A DNA stretch of 64,000 nt from assembly GCF_042310355.1 (NCBI RefSeq), contig NZ_JBHJMR010000002.1, positions 124,001-188,000 of the forward strand. Reading direction: 5' to 3'. The translations under genes were made by a program, and so were the position numbers. The first letter of the stretch is position 1, and each line of letters begins with the position of its first letter. Positions 10,901 through 19,269 of the stretch are shown here, piece by piece. The notes under the pieces were generated by a model, which searched no databases, was not told where the DNA came from, and saw only the letters and a list, made by a program, of their open reading frames with translations. Source of the DNA: Wenzhouxiangella sp042310355 (lineage in GTDB: Bacteria > Pseudomonadota > Gammaproteobacteria > Xanthomonadales > Wenzhouxiangellaceae).

Positions 10901-12887
10901 GGCCGGCAACGCCGGTGACACGCGCTCGATCGGGCCCTTTGCCGTGGGCGACGACGTGACCGCCCCGCGCGTGTTCGGGGTCTCCGCGGTCGCCGCCCCG
11001 GACGGCGACCTGATCGTGGCCGAACAGGCCTTGACGGCGGCGACCAGCCAGCTGCTGGTGCGTTTCGACAAGCCAATGCGTTCCGATGGCCCCGGCGCGG
11101 CCGACGACCCGGCCAACTTCCGGCTGCTCAGCGGGCATCACGAGGCTCCTGCCGTCGACTGCGGCCAGCCCGACGCGGGCCTGGTCGCGGGCGTTGAGTA
11201 CCTCGGCGAGGCACAGACCAGCGTGCTCGATATCGCATCGGACACCGGCCTGGCGGCGGGAGACTACACCCTGGTCGCCTGCGACAGCCTGGAAGACTTC
11301 AACGGCAATGCGCTCGACGGCAACGGCGACGGCCTGCCGGGCACGGATTACCTGCTTCGGTTCTCGGTGGCATGGACCAACCTCGTCCCCAACCCCAACT
11401 TCGACGCCCCCCTGGGCGCCGACAACTGGGTGGCCAACCCCGGCGACGCGATCGCGATCGATTCCGGTACCGATGCCGGCGAGGCTGAAACTTCCGGCTC
11501 GGTCGCCATCGAGACCGAGGTCGGCGGGCCGGCGAGTTACGTCATCAACCGCTGCGTTGCGATCGATTCGCAGCTGCTGGCCGGGTACGCCTTCCAGGCC
11601 CGCGTGCGCATGGTCGACGCCGAGGGTGATCCCAACCCGGTCGAGGCAACGGCATCCATGGCCTTCTTCGAGGAGGCCAACTGCGAAACCAGTATCGGTG
11701 GCGATTTCGTCAGCAACAGCGTCGGCGGCGACACCGACGGCGCCTGGGCCAACCTGAGCACCTCGGTCTCGCCGGGTGCCGTGGCCGGGGCGGCCGGCGC
11801 ACTGTTGACCCTCAACCTGGACTTCCCCGAAGGAGAATCCTTCCCGGTGGACGTCTGGTTCGACAACGCGCACTTCTTCAGCTTCGGCGACGGCGACCTG
11901 CCGACGGCTCCGCCGGCCGTGTCGCGAGTGCTCAGCTCGCACGGTGCCGAGTACGGCGACCTGGCGCAGCCCCTGCCGACGGAAGCGACCGTCACCCAGC
12001 TGGTTCCGGAATTCACTCGCGGTGTGCAGACCGATGCCGGCGGGCTGGCGCCCGAGTCGGCCAACAATCCCGACAATTACCGCCTGTTCGACCTGGGCGG
12101 TCTGGCGCGGGGTGGCGATCCCGACTGTGATGCCGCGCACGATATCGGCATCGCCGGTGTCGAGTACCAGGCGGCACGCAAGCGCTCGGTTGTGCGGCTG
12201 GCCGGCGACCGTGGCCTGCCGGCGGGCAATTATCGACTGGCCGTGTGCCGGTCGATCCGGGACTTCGACAACAACGAGCTCGACGGGCAGGGCGACGGGA
12301 CCGCGGGGACGGACTACCTGCTCGACTTCGAAGTGGCCACGACCAACCTGCTGCGCAACCCGAATCTCGATCGAACGTTGGGGCAGTGGAGCGACAGCTT
12401 CGATCCCGGTACCGGCGAGCTGCGCTGGTCCGGGGCCGATGCCGACGGCCTGCTGAGTTCGGGCGCCGTGCGCGTGCGTCACGACGGCGGGCTTGGCGCC
12501 GAGTACGCGGTCGAGCAGTGCGTTGAACTCGACGGCTTGAGCGAGCGCTTCGCCATCGGGGCGAGCATCCTGGTCAACCAGGCCTTCGGGCAGGCACCGG
12601 TCGTGGACGGCCGCGCCGACTTCTTCGATGGGGCCGGCTGCACCGGCGGCGAGCTCGGCGAGCTGGCCACCAGCGCGCCGTTCGCGCACGGCGCCGGCCA
12701 GTGGCAAGCGACGCTGGCGCGTCTGCCGCAGGTCCCCGACGGGGCGGTTTCGGCCCGCGTTCGCTTCGAGGTCCGCGCCGACGGCGATGTCGAGGCTCCC
12801 TTCGACCTGTGGCTCGACCGTCTACTCTTCCGCTCCGGTCGTGCGGACGTGATCTACCGCAACCGCTTCACGCCCGAGATCTACTGA
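7971..12887 (+). CDS. exported multidomain protein: Calx-beta, lactonase-like propeller, Ig-like domains
   Basis: 1638 residues. An N-terminal signal peptide (about residues 1-32, hydrophobic AILLLCALLGASFAASVGA) is followed by a short beta domain, then two Calx-beta domains (about 135-260 and 265-365; the second has the typical NGTAVAGEDYVATSGTVSF). A seven-blade-like YVTN/lactonase propeller follows (about 375-765), with repeated SPDGAHVYVV, SADGDNVYVA, SGDGSQLYIA and SPDNAHVYVV strands. FN3-like and SbsA-type Ig-like domains follow (about 775-1130 and 1310-1460, for example LLVRFDKPM), alternating with carbohydrate-binding-like beta sandwiches. The protein ends VIYRNRFTPEIY, a variant of the short C-terminal motif shared with other exported proteins here. 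It is separated by two bases from the preceding giant gene. Probably secreted and calcium-binding; enzymatic activity is doubtful and no substrate can be named. Confidence 0.9.
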   Translation: MYSVQSQSPRRFAILLLCALLGASFAASVGASISEPDHLLYGQVSWYGEPVGEGELTLQVPAWDGPVARYELGSDESLGGQYALRIPMNSVGERIEGTARAGDEASIYLDGELVAMVEVGSRGMARRVDVDPETLQIIGVGMSIADTSVDEGAAGETVPAEFVVSLTEPMETPASFEWATSAGSATGGSSCQSGADYISDFGTGTIAAGDTETTVTVATCGNDVADPDRDFFVEISDPSEGLQIVRPLAVATILDTDTRPVLGIQGVTIAEPPAGGTVEAIFRVSLSESWNQNVTVQFATQNGTAVAGEDYVATSGTVSFAPGQQSRQIPVTILANPTTSENRNFFVELSNPVEATIGGQGQAQGLIVDALQTLVQVDSLVDGVGVEGMSDPARVAVSSPDGAHVYVVSRTADELVILERDSESGQLTPVESLSVAELASAIGRDIGGIDGFADLVISPDGANIYAVSEADNAIVTLDRQADSEAADFGQLTLSQVLFDGDQPIPTAPPPISGLSGPRALAASADGDNVYVAAGGSPGFVVVFSRDSGSGELAFEQSLERGALDPVGNEVRGIGNASAVALSGDGSQLYIAGRADDAVAIFNRNTAQDGRLSFENHHVEGQGGVSGIAAATSLAVSADGAQVYVAGHDSAAIAIFERTGNDLAWVEALVSGSGNVQGLNEVESIRLSPDNEFLYAVSTGTSDPENVTPGNLVVFRRDGAGDADPGSLQFEEIKRNGVAGINGLWGASGIAVSPDNAHVYVVARFDRAITTFARDLLEPVNPELESVTHEIETWNVEPQIEMQWTGALDLDPSGGNLGSGVAGYSVEFTRDASPSLDAELDVAHEDDPNGVVSEALEDGDDHWFHLRVCDNAGNCSEPVSSGPYWIDATLPQGPFDLDSQTHEPGAPAIPENVIEVNWTAAVDPGDEASGMVGYSYSFTQSPDSVPNTLENLGAADTTVSSDPLGDGLWWFHIRALDAAGNAGDTRSIGPFAVGDDVTAPRVFGVSAVAAPDGDLIVAEQALTAATSQLLVRFDKPMRSDGPGAADDPANFRLLSGHHEAPAVDCGQPDAGLVAGVEYLGEAQTSVLDIASDTGLAAGDYTLVACDSLEDFNGNALDGNGDGLPGTDYLLRFSVAWTNLVPNPNFDAPLGADNWVANPGDAIAIDSGTDAGEAETSGSVAIETEVGGPASYVINRCVAIDSQLLAGYAFQARVRMVDAEGDPNPVEATASMAFFEEANCETSIGGDFVSNSVGGDTDGAWANLSTSVSPGAVAGAAGALLTLNLDFPEGESFPVDVWFDNAHFFSFGDGDLPTAPPAVSRVLSSHGAEYGDLAQPLPTEATVTQLVPEFTRGVQTDAGGLAPESANNPDNYRLFDLGGLARGGDPDCDAAHDIGIAGVEYQAARKRSVVRLAGDRGLPAGNYRLAVCRSIRDFDNNELDGQGDGTAGTDYLLDFEVATTNLLRNPNLDRTLGQWSDSFDPGTGELRWSGADADGLLSSGAVRVRHDGGLGAEYAVEQCVELDGLSERFAIGASILVNQAFGQAPVVDGRADFFDGAGCTGGELGELATSAPFAHGAGQWQATLARLPQVPDGAVSARVRFEVRADGDVEAPFDLWLDRLLFRSGRADVIYRNRFTPEIY

Positions 12888-12896
12888 CCGGCGGAT

Positions 12897-12923
12897 GGTG
12901 CGGGCCCGGCCGGGGTCCGCACC
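12897..12923. terminator. strong GC hairpin after the giant-protein operon
   Basis: Bases 12897-12907 pair with 12913-12923 (11 bp, one G-T wobble) around a 5-base loop, ten bases after the stop of the giant gene. There is no U-tract, so it may be a weak or Rho-assisted terminator separating this transcript from yajC. Confidence 0.5.
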
Positions 12924-12972
12924 GCAACTCGCGGTCACATCGCGCTGCGGTGTGGCCGTAGTGCCATTCCTG

Positions 12973-12981
12973 TGCCATAAT
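12973..12981 (+). promoter_or_regulatory. possible extended -10 promoter for yajC-secDF
   Basis: TGCCATAAT has the TGn extension and a -10 hexamer CATAAT (5/6 to consensus) 70 bases before the yajC ATG. No convincing -35 is seen, as is common for extended -10 promoters. Confidence 0.35.
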
Positions 12982-13051
12982 TGCGCGTTTGTATCCGTTC
13001 GCAACGAACCCCAGATAACCCCGGACGCCAACAGTCTTTGAGGAAGAATCT

Positions 13052-13384
13052 ATGGACTTTCTGATCTCCAGCGCCATGGCGCAGGACGCCGCCCAGCAGG
13101 CACCGTCGATGCTCGGCAGTCTTCTGCCGCTGATTCTCATCGTCGTCATTTTCTGGTTTTTGCTCATCCGCCCGCAGATGAAGCGCAACAAGCAGCACCG
13201 CGAGCTGGTGGCGAGCCTTTCGGTTGGCGACGAAGTGGTCACGGCCGGCGGCATGCTCGGAAAGATCACGGAAGTGGGCGAGAGCTTCGTGTCCATGGAG
13301 CTTGCCGACGGCGTGATCATCAAGATCCAGCGCCATTCCGTCGCCCAGGTCGTGCCGAAGGGAACGTACGACTCGTCGAGCTGA
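13052..13384 (+). CDS. yajC: preprotein translocase subunit YajC
   Basis: 110 residues, the usual YajC length. A short N-terminus (MDFLISSAMAQ) is followed by one membrane segment LLPLILIVVIFWFLLI, then the family signature RPQMKRNKQHRELVASLSVGDEVVTAGGMLGKI and a small cytoplasmic beta domain. YajC associates with SecDF and the SecYEG translocon in the inner membrane. The start ATG has an upstream GAGGAAGAA. It is the first gene of yajC-secD-secF. In many gammaproteobacteria queA-tgt precede it; here the preceding gene is instead a giant exported protein. Confidence 0.97.
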   Translation: MDFLISSAMAQDAAQQAPSMLGSLLPLILIVVIFWFLLIRPQMKRNKQHRELVASLSVGDEVVTAGGMLGKITEVGESFVSMELADGVIIKIQRHSVAQVVPKGTYDSSS

Positions 13385-13450
13385 GCGCACCGATGATTTT
13401 TCCGCGGCGATCAATCGCCACAAGAACCAGAACCGACAACTGAACTCATC

Positions 13451-15310
13451 ATGAATCGATTCCCACCCTGGAAGTATGCCCTGCTGATCATCGTGCTCGG
13501 ACTGGGCCTGGTCTATGCCCTGCCCAACATCTTCGGCGACGACCCGGCCGTACAGGTTTCGTCCGCACGCGGCTTCGAGCTGCAGGAAGACATCGTCGGC
13601 ACGGTCGAGCGCTCGCTTGAGTCGGCCGACGTCGAGTACGGTCGCAGCGAACTTTCCCCGCAGCGTCTATTGATCCGCTTTGGCAACACCGATCGGCAGC
13701 TGCGCGCTGCCGACGCGCTGCGCGAGTCGCTGGGGGACGAATACGTCGTCGCCCTCAACCTGGCACCGTCGACGCCGCCCTGGCTGGCGGCGCTCGGCGC
13801 CGACCCGATGGTGCTCGGCCTCGATCTGCAGGGTGGTGTGCACTTCCTGATGCAGGTGGACATGGAAGCGGCCAAGACCCAGCGCCTCAACAGCTACGTC
13901 GACTCCATTCGTGGGCTGCTGCGCGAGGCGGGTATCCGCTACCGTTCGGTGCGCGTGTCCAGCGACAACGTCGTCGTGGAACTGCGCACGGAGGAGCATC
14001 GCAACGAAGCGCGCGAACTCGTCGAGCGCGAGCTCGAGGGCCTGGTGATCGAAGCCAGCGACGGCGGGCAGACCTTCAACCTGCGCGCCACGATCGAGGA
14101 GGAGTTCCTGCAGGAGATCCAGCAGAACGCGCTGCAGCAAAACATTACGACCTTGCGCAATCGCGTCAACGAGCTGGGCGTGGCCGAGCCGGTCATCCAG
14201 CAGCAGGGCGCCAATCGCATCGTCGTGCAGCTGCCGGGCGTGCAGGATACCGCCCAGGCCAAGCGCGTGCTGGGCGCGACGGCTACCATCGAATACCGCG
14301 CCGTTGACGAGCAGAACGACCCCTACGAGGCCGAACGGACCGGTCGCGTACCTTCCGGTTCCAGGTTGTACGAGCACCGCAACGGCGAGCCGATTCTGCT
14401 CTCGCGCGAGGTCATCGCGTCCGGTCAGAACCTGATCGGCGCCGCTGCCGGTTTCGATCAGCAGTCGGGTCAGCCCAACGTGGTGGTCACGCTCGACGGG
14501 GAAGGCGCGCGTCGCATGCTCGACCACACCTCCGAGAACGTCGGCCGGCGCATGGCGGTCGTGTTCATCGAGTACCGTCCGGAAACCAGGATGGAAGACG
14601 GCGAAGAGGTCTATACGACGCGCCGGGTCGAGGAAGTCATCTCCGCCGCGGTCACGCGCGAGCCTTTCGGCAAGCGCTTCCAGACCACCGGCCTGGGTTC
14701 GGCCACCGAGGCCGCCCAGTTGGCGATGCTGCTGCGCGCCGGCGCGCTGGCCGCGCCCATGCAGATCATCGAAGAGCGCACCGTCGGTCCGAGCCTCGGT
14801 CAGGACAACATCGACCAGGGCTTCCAGTCGGTGATCATCGGCTTTGCCCTGGTGCTGATCGTCATGGCGGTTTACTACAAGGTCTTCGGCCTGGTGGCCA
14901 ACCTGGCCCTGACGGCCAACCTGGTCCTGATCGTCGCTCTGCTGTCGATGCTCGGCGCGACTCTGACCTTGCCCGGTATCGCCGGCATCGTGTTGACCGT
15001 CGGCATGGCCGTCGACGCCAACGTTCTGATTTTCGAGCGTATCCGGGAGGAGTTGCGCAACGGCAACACGCCGCAGGCGTCGATCCGTTCAGGCTACGAG
15101 AAGGCCTTCTCGACGATTGCCGACGCCAACGTCACTACCCTGATCGCGGCCATCGTGCTGTTCATGTTCGGTACCGGCCCGATCAAGGGCTTTGCCGTGA
15201 CGCTCAGCCTGGGCATCGTCACCTCCATGTTCACGGCCATTCTCGGCACGCGCGGCGTGGTCAGCCTGATCTACGGCGGCCGCAAGCGCGTCAAGTCACT
15301 GGCTATCTGA
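13451..15310 (+). CDS. secD: protein translocase subunit SecD
   Basis: 619 residues, normal for SecD. N-terminal membrane segment (residues 10-25, ALLIIVLGLGLVYALP), large periplasmic P1 region, the family signature GLDLQGGVHFLMQVD (about residues 123-137), then five C-terminal membrane helices including VGMAVDANVLIFERIREE, which carries the conserved Asp and Arg used in proton-driven function. SecD with SecF pulls exported proteins out of SecYEG using the proton gradient. It lies 66 bases after yajC and 16 bases before secF, an intact operon. With so many giant exported proteins encoded nearby, Sec capacity is likely important to this organism (inference). Confidence 0.98.
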   Translation: MNRFPPWKYALLIIVLGLGLVYALPNIFGDDPAVQVSSARGFELQEDIVGTVERSLESADVEYGRSELSPQRLLIRFGNTDRQLRAADALRESLGDEYVVALNLAPSTPPWLAALGADPMVLGLDLQGGVHFLMQVDMEAAKTQRLNSYVDSIRGLLREAGIRYRSVRVSSDNVVVELRTEEHRNEARELVERELEGLVIEASDGGQTFNLRATIEEEFLQEIQQNALQQNITTLRNRVNELGVAEPVIQQQGANRIVVQLPGVQDTAQAKRVLGATATIEYRAVDEQNDPYEAERTGRVPSGSRLYEHRNGEPILLSREVIASGQNLIGAAAGFDQQSGQPNVVVTLDGEGARRMLDHTSENVGRRMAVVFIEYRPETRMEDGEEVYTTRRVEEVISAAVTREPFGKRFQTTGLGSATEAAQLAMLLRAGALAAPMQIIEERTVGPSLGQDNIDQGFQSVIIGFALVLIVMAVYYKVFGLVANLALTANLVLIVALLSMLGATLTLPGIAGIVLTVGMAVDANVLIFERIREELRNGNTPQASIRSGYEKAFSTIADANVTTLIAAIVLFMFGTGPIKGFAVTLSLGIVTSMFTAILGTRGVVSLIYGGRKRVKSLAI

Positions 15311-15326
15311 GGAGCGCCGAAACGTA

Positions 15327-16298
15327 ATGGATATCATCAAGAGCGACACCAAGATCAACTTCCTGCGCTTCAGCAACGTCGCGCTGGTCCTGTCGGCATT
15401 CGTTCTGGTCGCCGGCGTCGTCTCGCTGTCGATCAAGGGCCTGAATTTCGGTCTCGACTTCACCGGCGGCACGCTGATCGAGCTGCATTATCCCGAGGCT
15501 CCGGAGTTGAACGAGGTCCGGCAGAGCCTGGAAGAGGAGGGCTTCGAGGAATTCGTCGTCCAGACCTTCGGCACGGCCAGTGACATCGTCGTACGCATTC
15601 CGGTCGGTGATGACGGCGAAAGCAGCGCCGACATCAGCACCCGAGTGCTCGAAATCCTGTCCGGCCAGAACGATAATATCGAGATGCGCCGCGTCGAGTT
15701 CGTCGGTCCGCAGATCGGCCAGGAGCTGGCCGAACAGGGCGGGCTGGCGCTGCTCTACGTGCTGATCGGCGTGTTGATCTACATCTCCTTCCGCTTCCAG
15801 TGGCGCTTTGCCGTGGGTGCGGTGGGCGCGCTGATCCACGACGTGCTGCTCGTCGTCGGCGTGCTCTCGATTCTGCAGGTCAGCTTCGACCTCACCGTGG
15901 TGGCCGCCATCCTGGCGGTGATCGGTTACTCGCTCAACGACACCATCGTCGTCTACGACCGCCTGCGCGAGAACTTCCAGACCAAGCGCAAGGGTACGCC
16001 GGCCGAGCTGACCAACCTGTCCATCAACCAGATGCTGGGCCGGACCGTGATGACCTCGATGACGACGCTGCTGGTGTTGATCGCGCTGTTCTACTTCGGT
16101 GGCGAGATCATTCATGCTTTCGCGTTCACCCTGATCGTGGGCGTGGTCATCGGCACGTACTCGTCGGTCTACGTCGCCGGCAGCCTGGCCGTCAAACTGG
16201 GCGTGTCCAAGATGGACCTGATGCCGGTGCAGAAGGAAGGCGCGGATCAGCCCGAGCAGGAAGTCCTGCCGGAGCGATTCCGCAACCCGGAAGCCTGA
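15327..16298 (+). CDS. secF: protein translocase subunit SecF
   Basis: 323 residues, typical SecF. First helix FSNVALVLSAFVLVAGVVSL, then the LNFGLDFTGGTLIEL signature, a periplasmic domain and five C-terminal helices, with the conserved VIGYSLNDTIVVYDRLREN (about residues 198-216). Partner of SecD in the inner-membrane SecDF complex. The ATG lies 16 bases beyond secD with an upstream GAGGAGCG ribosome site. A small exported protein begins one base after the stop, so the operon continues. Confidence 0.98.
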   Translation: MDIIKSDTKINFLRFSNVALVLSAFVLVAGVVSLSIKGLNFGLDFTGGTLIELHYPEAPELNEVRQSLEEEGFEEFVVQTFGTASDIVVRIPVGDDGESSADISTRVLEILSGQNDNIEMRRVEFVGPQIGQELAEQGGLALLYVLIGVLIYISFRFQWRFAVGAVGALIHDVLLVVGVLSILQVSFDLTVVAAILAVIGYSLNDTIVVYDRLRENFQTKRKGTPAELTNLSINQMLGRTVMTSMTTLLVLIALFYFGGEIIHAFAFTLIVGVVIGTYSSVYVAGSLAVKLGVSKMDLMPVQKEGADQPEQEVLPERFRNPEA

Positions 16299-16299
16299 G

Positions 16300-16758
16300 A
16301 TGCGATCGGCGGCCATTTTCCTATTCGCCACGCTGTCGATTGCCTTGGTCGGCAGCGCGGCGGCGTCCGGGGACGACCGCTACATGGTCGAAATGGAGCT
16401 GTGGATCGACGGTGAGCAGCGTGGCACGCCGCTTGTCGTGCTGCCGCCAGGGGAACAGGGCTCGGTCGAGGTCCGCAACGAGGAAGGCGACCAGGGCTGG
16501 AAGATCGAGGTGCTGGTCGAAGCACCCGCGGCCACCCAAAGCGCCCCGCTGGGATCGACCTGGCTCAACCTGGCGGTGCATGAACTTCAGGATGGTGAGT
16601 GGAACCTGCTCGCGGACTCCCTGCTGGGCGTGCCCGAAGGGCGCAGTACCAGCATGTCGGTGGTCGGCTCGGAAGTCGAACAAGCCACGCGCGAGAACAG
16701 CCGTGTGCATCTGAGCGCGCGCGCCTCGCTGATGCGCCCGGGAGAGCGCCAACCCTGA
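16300..16758 (+). CDS. small exported protein of unknown function, secF-coupled
   Basis: 152 residues. Signal peptide MRSAAIFLFATLSIALVGSAAASG with cleavage near residue 22. The mature part is a small, acidic, beta-rich domain (YMVEMELWIDGEQRGTPLVVL) without cysteines or recognisable catalytic motif. The ATG begins one base after the secF stop, so translation is probably coupled to the Sec accessory operon. I do not recognise the family. The periplasmic location is supported only by the signal peptide. Confidence 0.8.
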   Translation: MRSAAIFLFATLSIALVGSAAASGDDRYMVEMELWIDGEQRGTPLVVLPPGEQGSVEVRNEEGDQGWKIEVLVEAPAATQSAPLGSTWLNLAVHELQDGEWNLLADSLLGVPEGRSTSMSVVGSEVEQATRENSRVHLSARASLMRPGERQP

Positions 16759-16830
16759 GCCGCCGGGGCTGGCGGGCGTCGGGGCTTGTGGCGTAGTCTG
16801 TTGGCTGGTTTCCCCGTACCGGCCCGGTAG

Positions 16831-19269
16831 ATGAGCGAGCGTTCCGCCAAGCAGCGCTACCGCGACGCCAAGGCGATTGCGACCGCGGCGCTGGAACTCG
16901 AACCCACCCGCCGTCAGGCATTCGTTGAACAGCGCTGTGCTCGTGACGAGGCGCTCAGGCGTGAAGTCGAGTGGCTCATCGACGCGGCCGAGGATGACGC
17001 CGAGGACGAGGTTCCCGAAAGTTTCCAGGCGGCCGCCCGAAGCGCGCTGCAGGATGTCTCCCTCGAAGTCCCCTTGCCCCGTAACTACCGCCTTCTCAAG
17101 CGGATCGGGCAGGGCGGCATGGGCATCGTCTACCTGGCCGAGCGTGTCGACGGCAACCTGCGCCAGCCGGTGGCCTTCAAGCTGCTGCATCTGAGTGAAG
17201 CGGACAATGAGCTCGTCGCCAGGCGCTTCTCGGCCGAGCGCGGCATTCTCTCCCGACTCAATCATCCCCGGATCGCGCGCCTGATCGATGGCGGCGTGAC
17301 TGCCGAGGGTCGGCCGTTCATGGCGACCGAGTTCGTCGACGGCGTGCGCATCGATGAATGGGCGCGTCGCGGGCCGTCACGGGCTGCCGTCATCGAGCTG
17401 TTCATCAAGGTGTGCGATGCGGTCGACTACGCCCACCGCCACATGGTGATCCATCGGGATCTCAAGCCGGCCAACATCATGGTTTCGGAATCGGGTGAAC
17501 CCAAGCTGCTGGATTTCGGGGTTGCCCGACTGCTCGATGTCGAGGATCAGCCGGGCGAGGGCGGTGGCCAGGCGCTGACCCTGGCCTATGCCAGTCCCGA
17601 GCAGATTCGCGGAGAGGGCCTGAGTGCCGCCACCGACGTGTATTCGCTCGGTGTGCTCCTGTATGAATTGCTCGCCGGTGAATCGCCTTTCGGCGACGAT
17701 GCGGCCCCGGAGACCCTCCGCCGACGTGTCCTGGCCGGAGAGTATCCCGCCCCTTGCTCGAGAGACGGTCGGCGACTTTCTGCCGATCTGGCTGCCATTG
17801 TCGACCGAGCGGTGCAGCTAGATGAGTCGCTGCGTTACGAATCCGTGCGTGCCCTGGCCGATGACCTGCGCCGGTTTCAGTCGCAGCGTCCGGTCGCTGC
17901 CCGCGCCGGCGGCGCTGTCTATCGGGCACGGCGCTTCGCGGCCCGGCATCGGGTCGGCCTGGCGCTGAGCCTGCTTGCCGGCGGCATCCTGGTCGCCTTC
18001 CTGGTTGATCGTGAAATGCAGCTCGATCGAATCGCCTGGGAACGAGACCGGGCCGAGGCGGTGACCGACTTCATGTCCGGCCTGCTTTCCGGTGCCGACT
18101 CGCTGCCCGCCCGCGGCAACGACGTGACCGTGCGCGAGATCCTGGACCTGGGCGCAAGCCGGCTCACAACCGCCGAACACGACAATCCGGCCGCCCTGGC
18201 GCAGATGTTCGTCGCCGTCGGCGAGGCCTACAACGCTCTCGGCCTGGGCGAGCATGCGCTGCCGCTGCTCGAGGACGCGCTCGGCATGCTGGAGGAGCGC
18301 TTGCCGGCCGGGGAGCAGGCCCTGATACAGGCCGAGCTCGGGGCCGCCTACGACTCGGCCGGACGCGCCGCCGAATCTATTGCGGCCGACCAGCGGGCGA
18401 TCGAACTGCTCGAAAGCACGCCGGGAGAGCACGGCAGCCAACTGCTGCGACTTCGCATCCGCAAGCTGCGCAACCAGGCCAACGTGCTCGATCGAGCGCC
18501 GGAGTCCGTGATCGAGGAGCTCGAGGGGATCATCGACACACTGTCCGCCGGGCCCGAAGGCGACGCCGAGCTGTTGTTCGAGGCCCGCTCGGCCATTGTC
18601 GGTGCCAGGGTGGCGGCAGGGCAGGGCGACGCGGCGCTGGCCGACGCTGTCCGGGCCCGCGAGCTGGCCGAGACGCTATACGGCCCGGGCGATCCGCGTC
18701 GGCTTCGCGGTCGCTACGTGCACGCAACCGCCCTGATGCTCAGCGATCCGCAGGCGGCGGTGGCCATGTTCGAGTCGCTGATCGACGATCACGAGCGCCT
18801 GGTGGGTCCGAGCCAGCGACTGGCCAATACCATCGGCAACCTCGGCGTGGCGCTGTCGCGGCTCGGCCGGACGGAAGAAAGCATGGCGTCCTTCGAGCGG
18901 GCGGCGGCCATGATCGAAGAGGCCGTCGGCCGCGATCACTACCTGTATCGATTGTCGGTCACCAACCTGGCGGCGCTTCGCCTGCGCGTGGGCCGGCCGG
19001 CGGAGGCGGAAAGCCTGCTGCGGGAGATCCTGCCGGGCCTGGAGCGGCGCCACGCTCGGTTCGGGGGGATCGAGACGTTCTACTGGGCCTCGACGCTCGA
19101 GGTGCTTGGCGGTGCCCAGGTTATGCAGGGACGGCTTGCCGACGCCGCCGAGAGCTATCGGCAGGCCCTGCAGTCGCTGTCCGATGCCAAGGGCGGCGAC
19201 TGGTCGGGCCTGCAAGAACGCATTCGCGGCAAGCTGGACGAGGTCGATCGCGAACTCAGTCGGTCTTGA
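16831..19269 (+). CDS. membrane Ser/Thr protein kinase with TPR tail (kinase 1)
   Basis: 812 residues. An N-terminal helical region (1-80) precedes a Hanks-type kinase domain: P-loop GQGGMG (93-98), VAFK lysine K117, catalytic HRDLKPAN (208-215), DFG (228-230) and an SPEQ activation segment. A single membrane helix VGLALSLLAGGILVAFLV (about 375-392) separates it from a periplasmic region of tetratricopeptide-like repeats (about 430-800). All catalytic residues are present. Its last 14 bases overlap the 3' end of the convergent ECF sigma gene. By analogy with ECF43 sigma factors, which are activated by Ser/Thr kinase phosphorylation, it likely controls that sigma factor; the periplasmic TPRs may sense an envelope signal (inference). 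Confidence 0.93.
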   Translation: MSERSAKQRYRDAKAIATAALELEPTRRQAFVEQRCARDEALRREVEWLIDAAEDDAEDEVPESFQAAARSALQDVSLEVPLPRNYRLLKRIGQGGMGIVYLAERVDGNLRQPVAFKLLHLSEADNELVARRFSAERGILSRLNHPRIARLIDGGVTAEGRPFMATEFVDGVRIDEWARRGPSRAAVIELFIKVCDAVDYAHRHMVIHRDLKPANIMVSESGEPKLLDFGVARLLDVEDQPGEGGGQALTLAYASPEQIRGEGLSAATDVYSLGVLLYELLAGESPFGDDAAPETLRRRVLAGEYPAPCSRDGRRLSADLAAIVDRAVQLDESLRYESVRALADDLRRFQSQRPVAARAGGAVYRARRFAARHRVGLALSLLAGGILVAFLVDREMQLDRIAWERDRAEAVTDFMSGLLSGADSLPARGNDVTVREILDLGASRLTTAEHDNPAALAQMFVAVGEAYNALGLGEHALPLLEDALGMLEERLPAGEQALIQAELGAAYDSAGRAAESIAADQRAIELLESTPGEHGSQLLRLRIRKLRNQANVLDRAPESVIEELEGIIDTLSAGPEGDAELLFEARSAIVGARVAAGQGDAALADAVRARELAETLYGPGDPRRLRGRYVHATALMLSDPQAAVAMFESLIDDHERLVGPSQRLANTIGNLGVALSRLGRTEESMASFERAAAMIEEAVGRDHYLYRLSVTNLAALRLRVGRPAEAESLLREILPGLERRHARFGGIETFYWASTLEVLGGAQVMQGRLADAAESYRQALQSLSDAKGGDWSGLQERIRGKLDEVDRELSRS

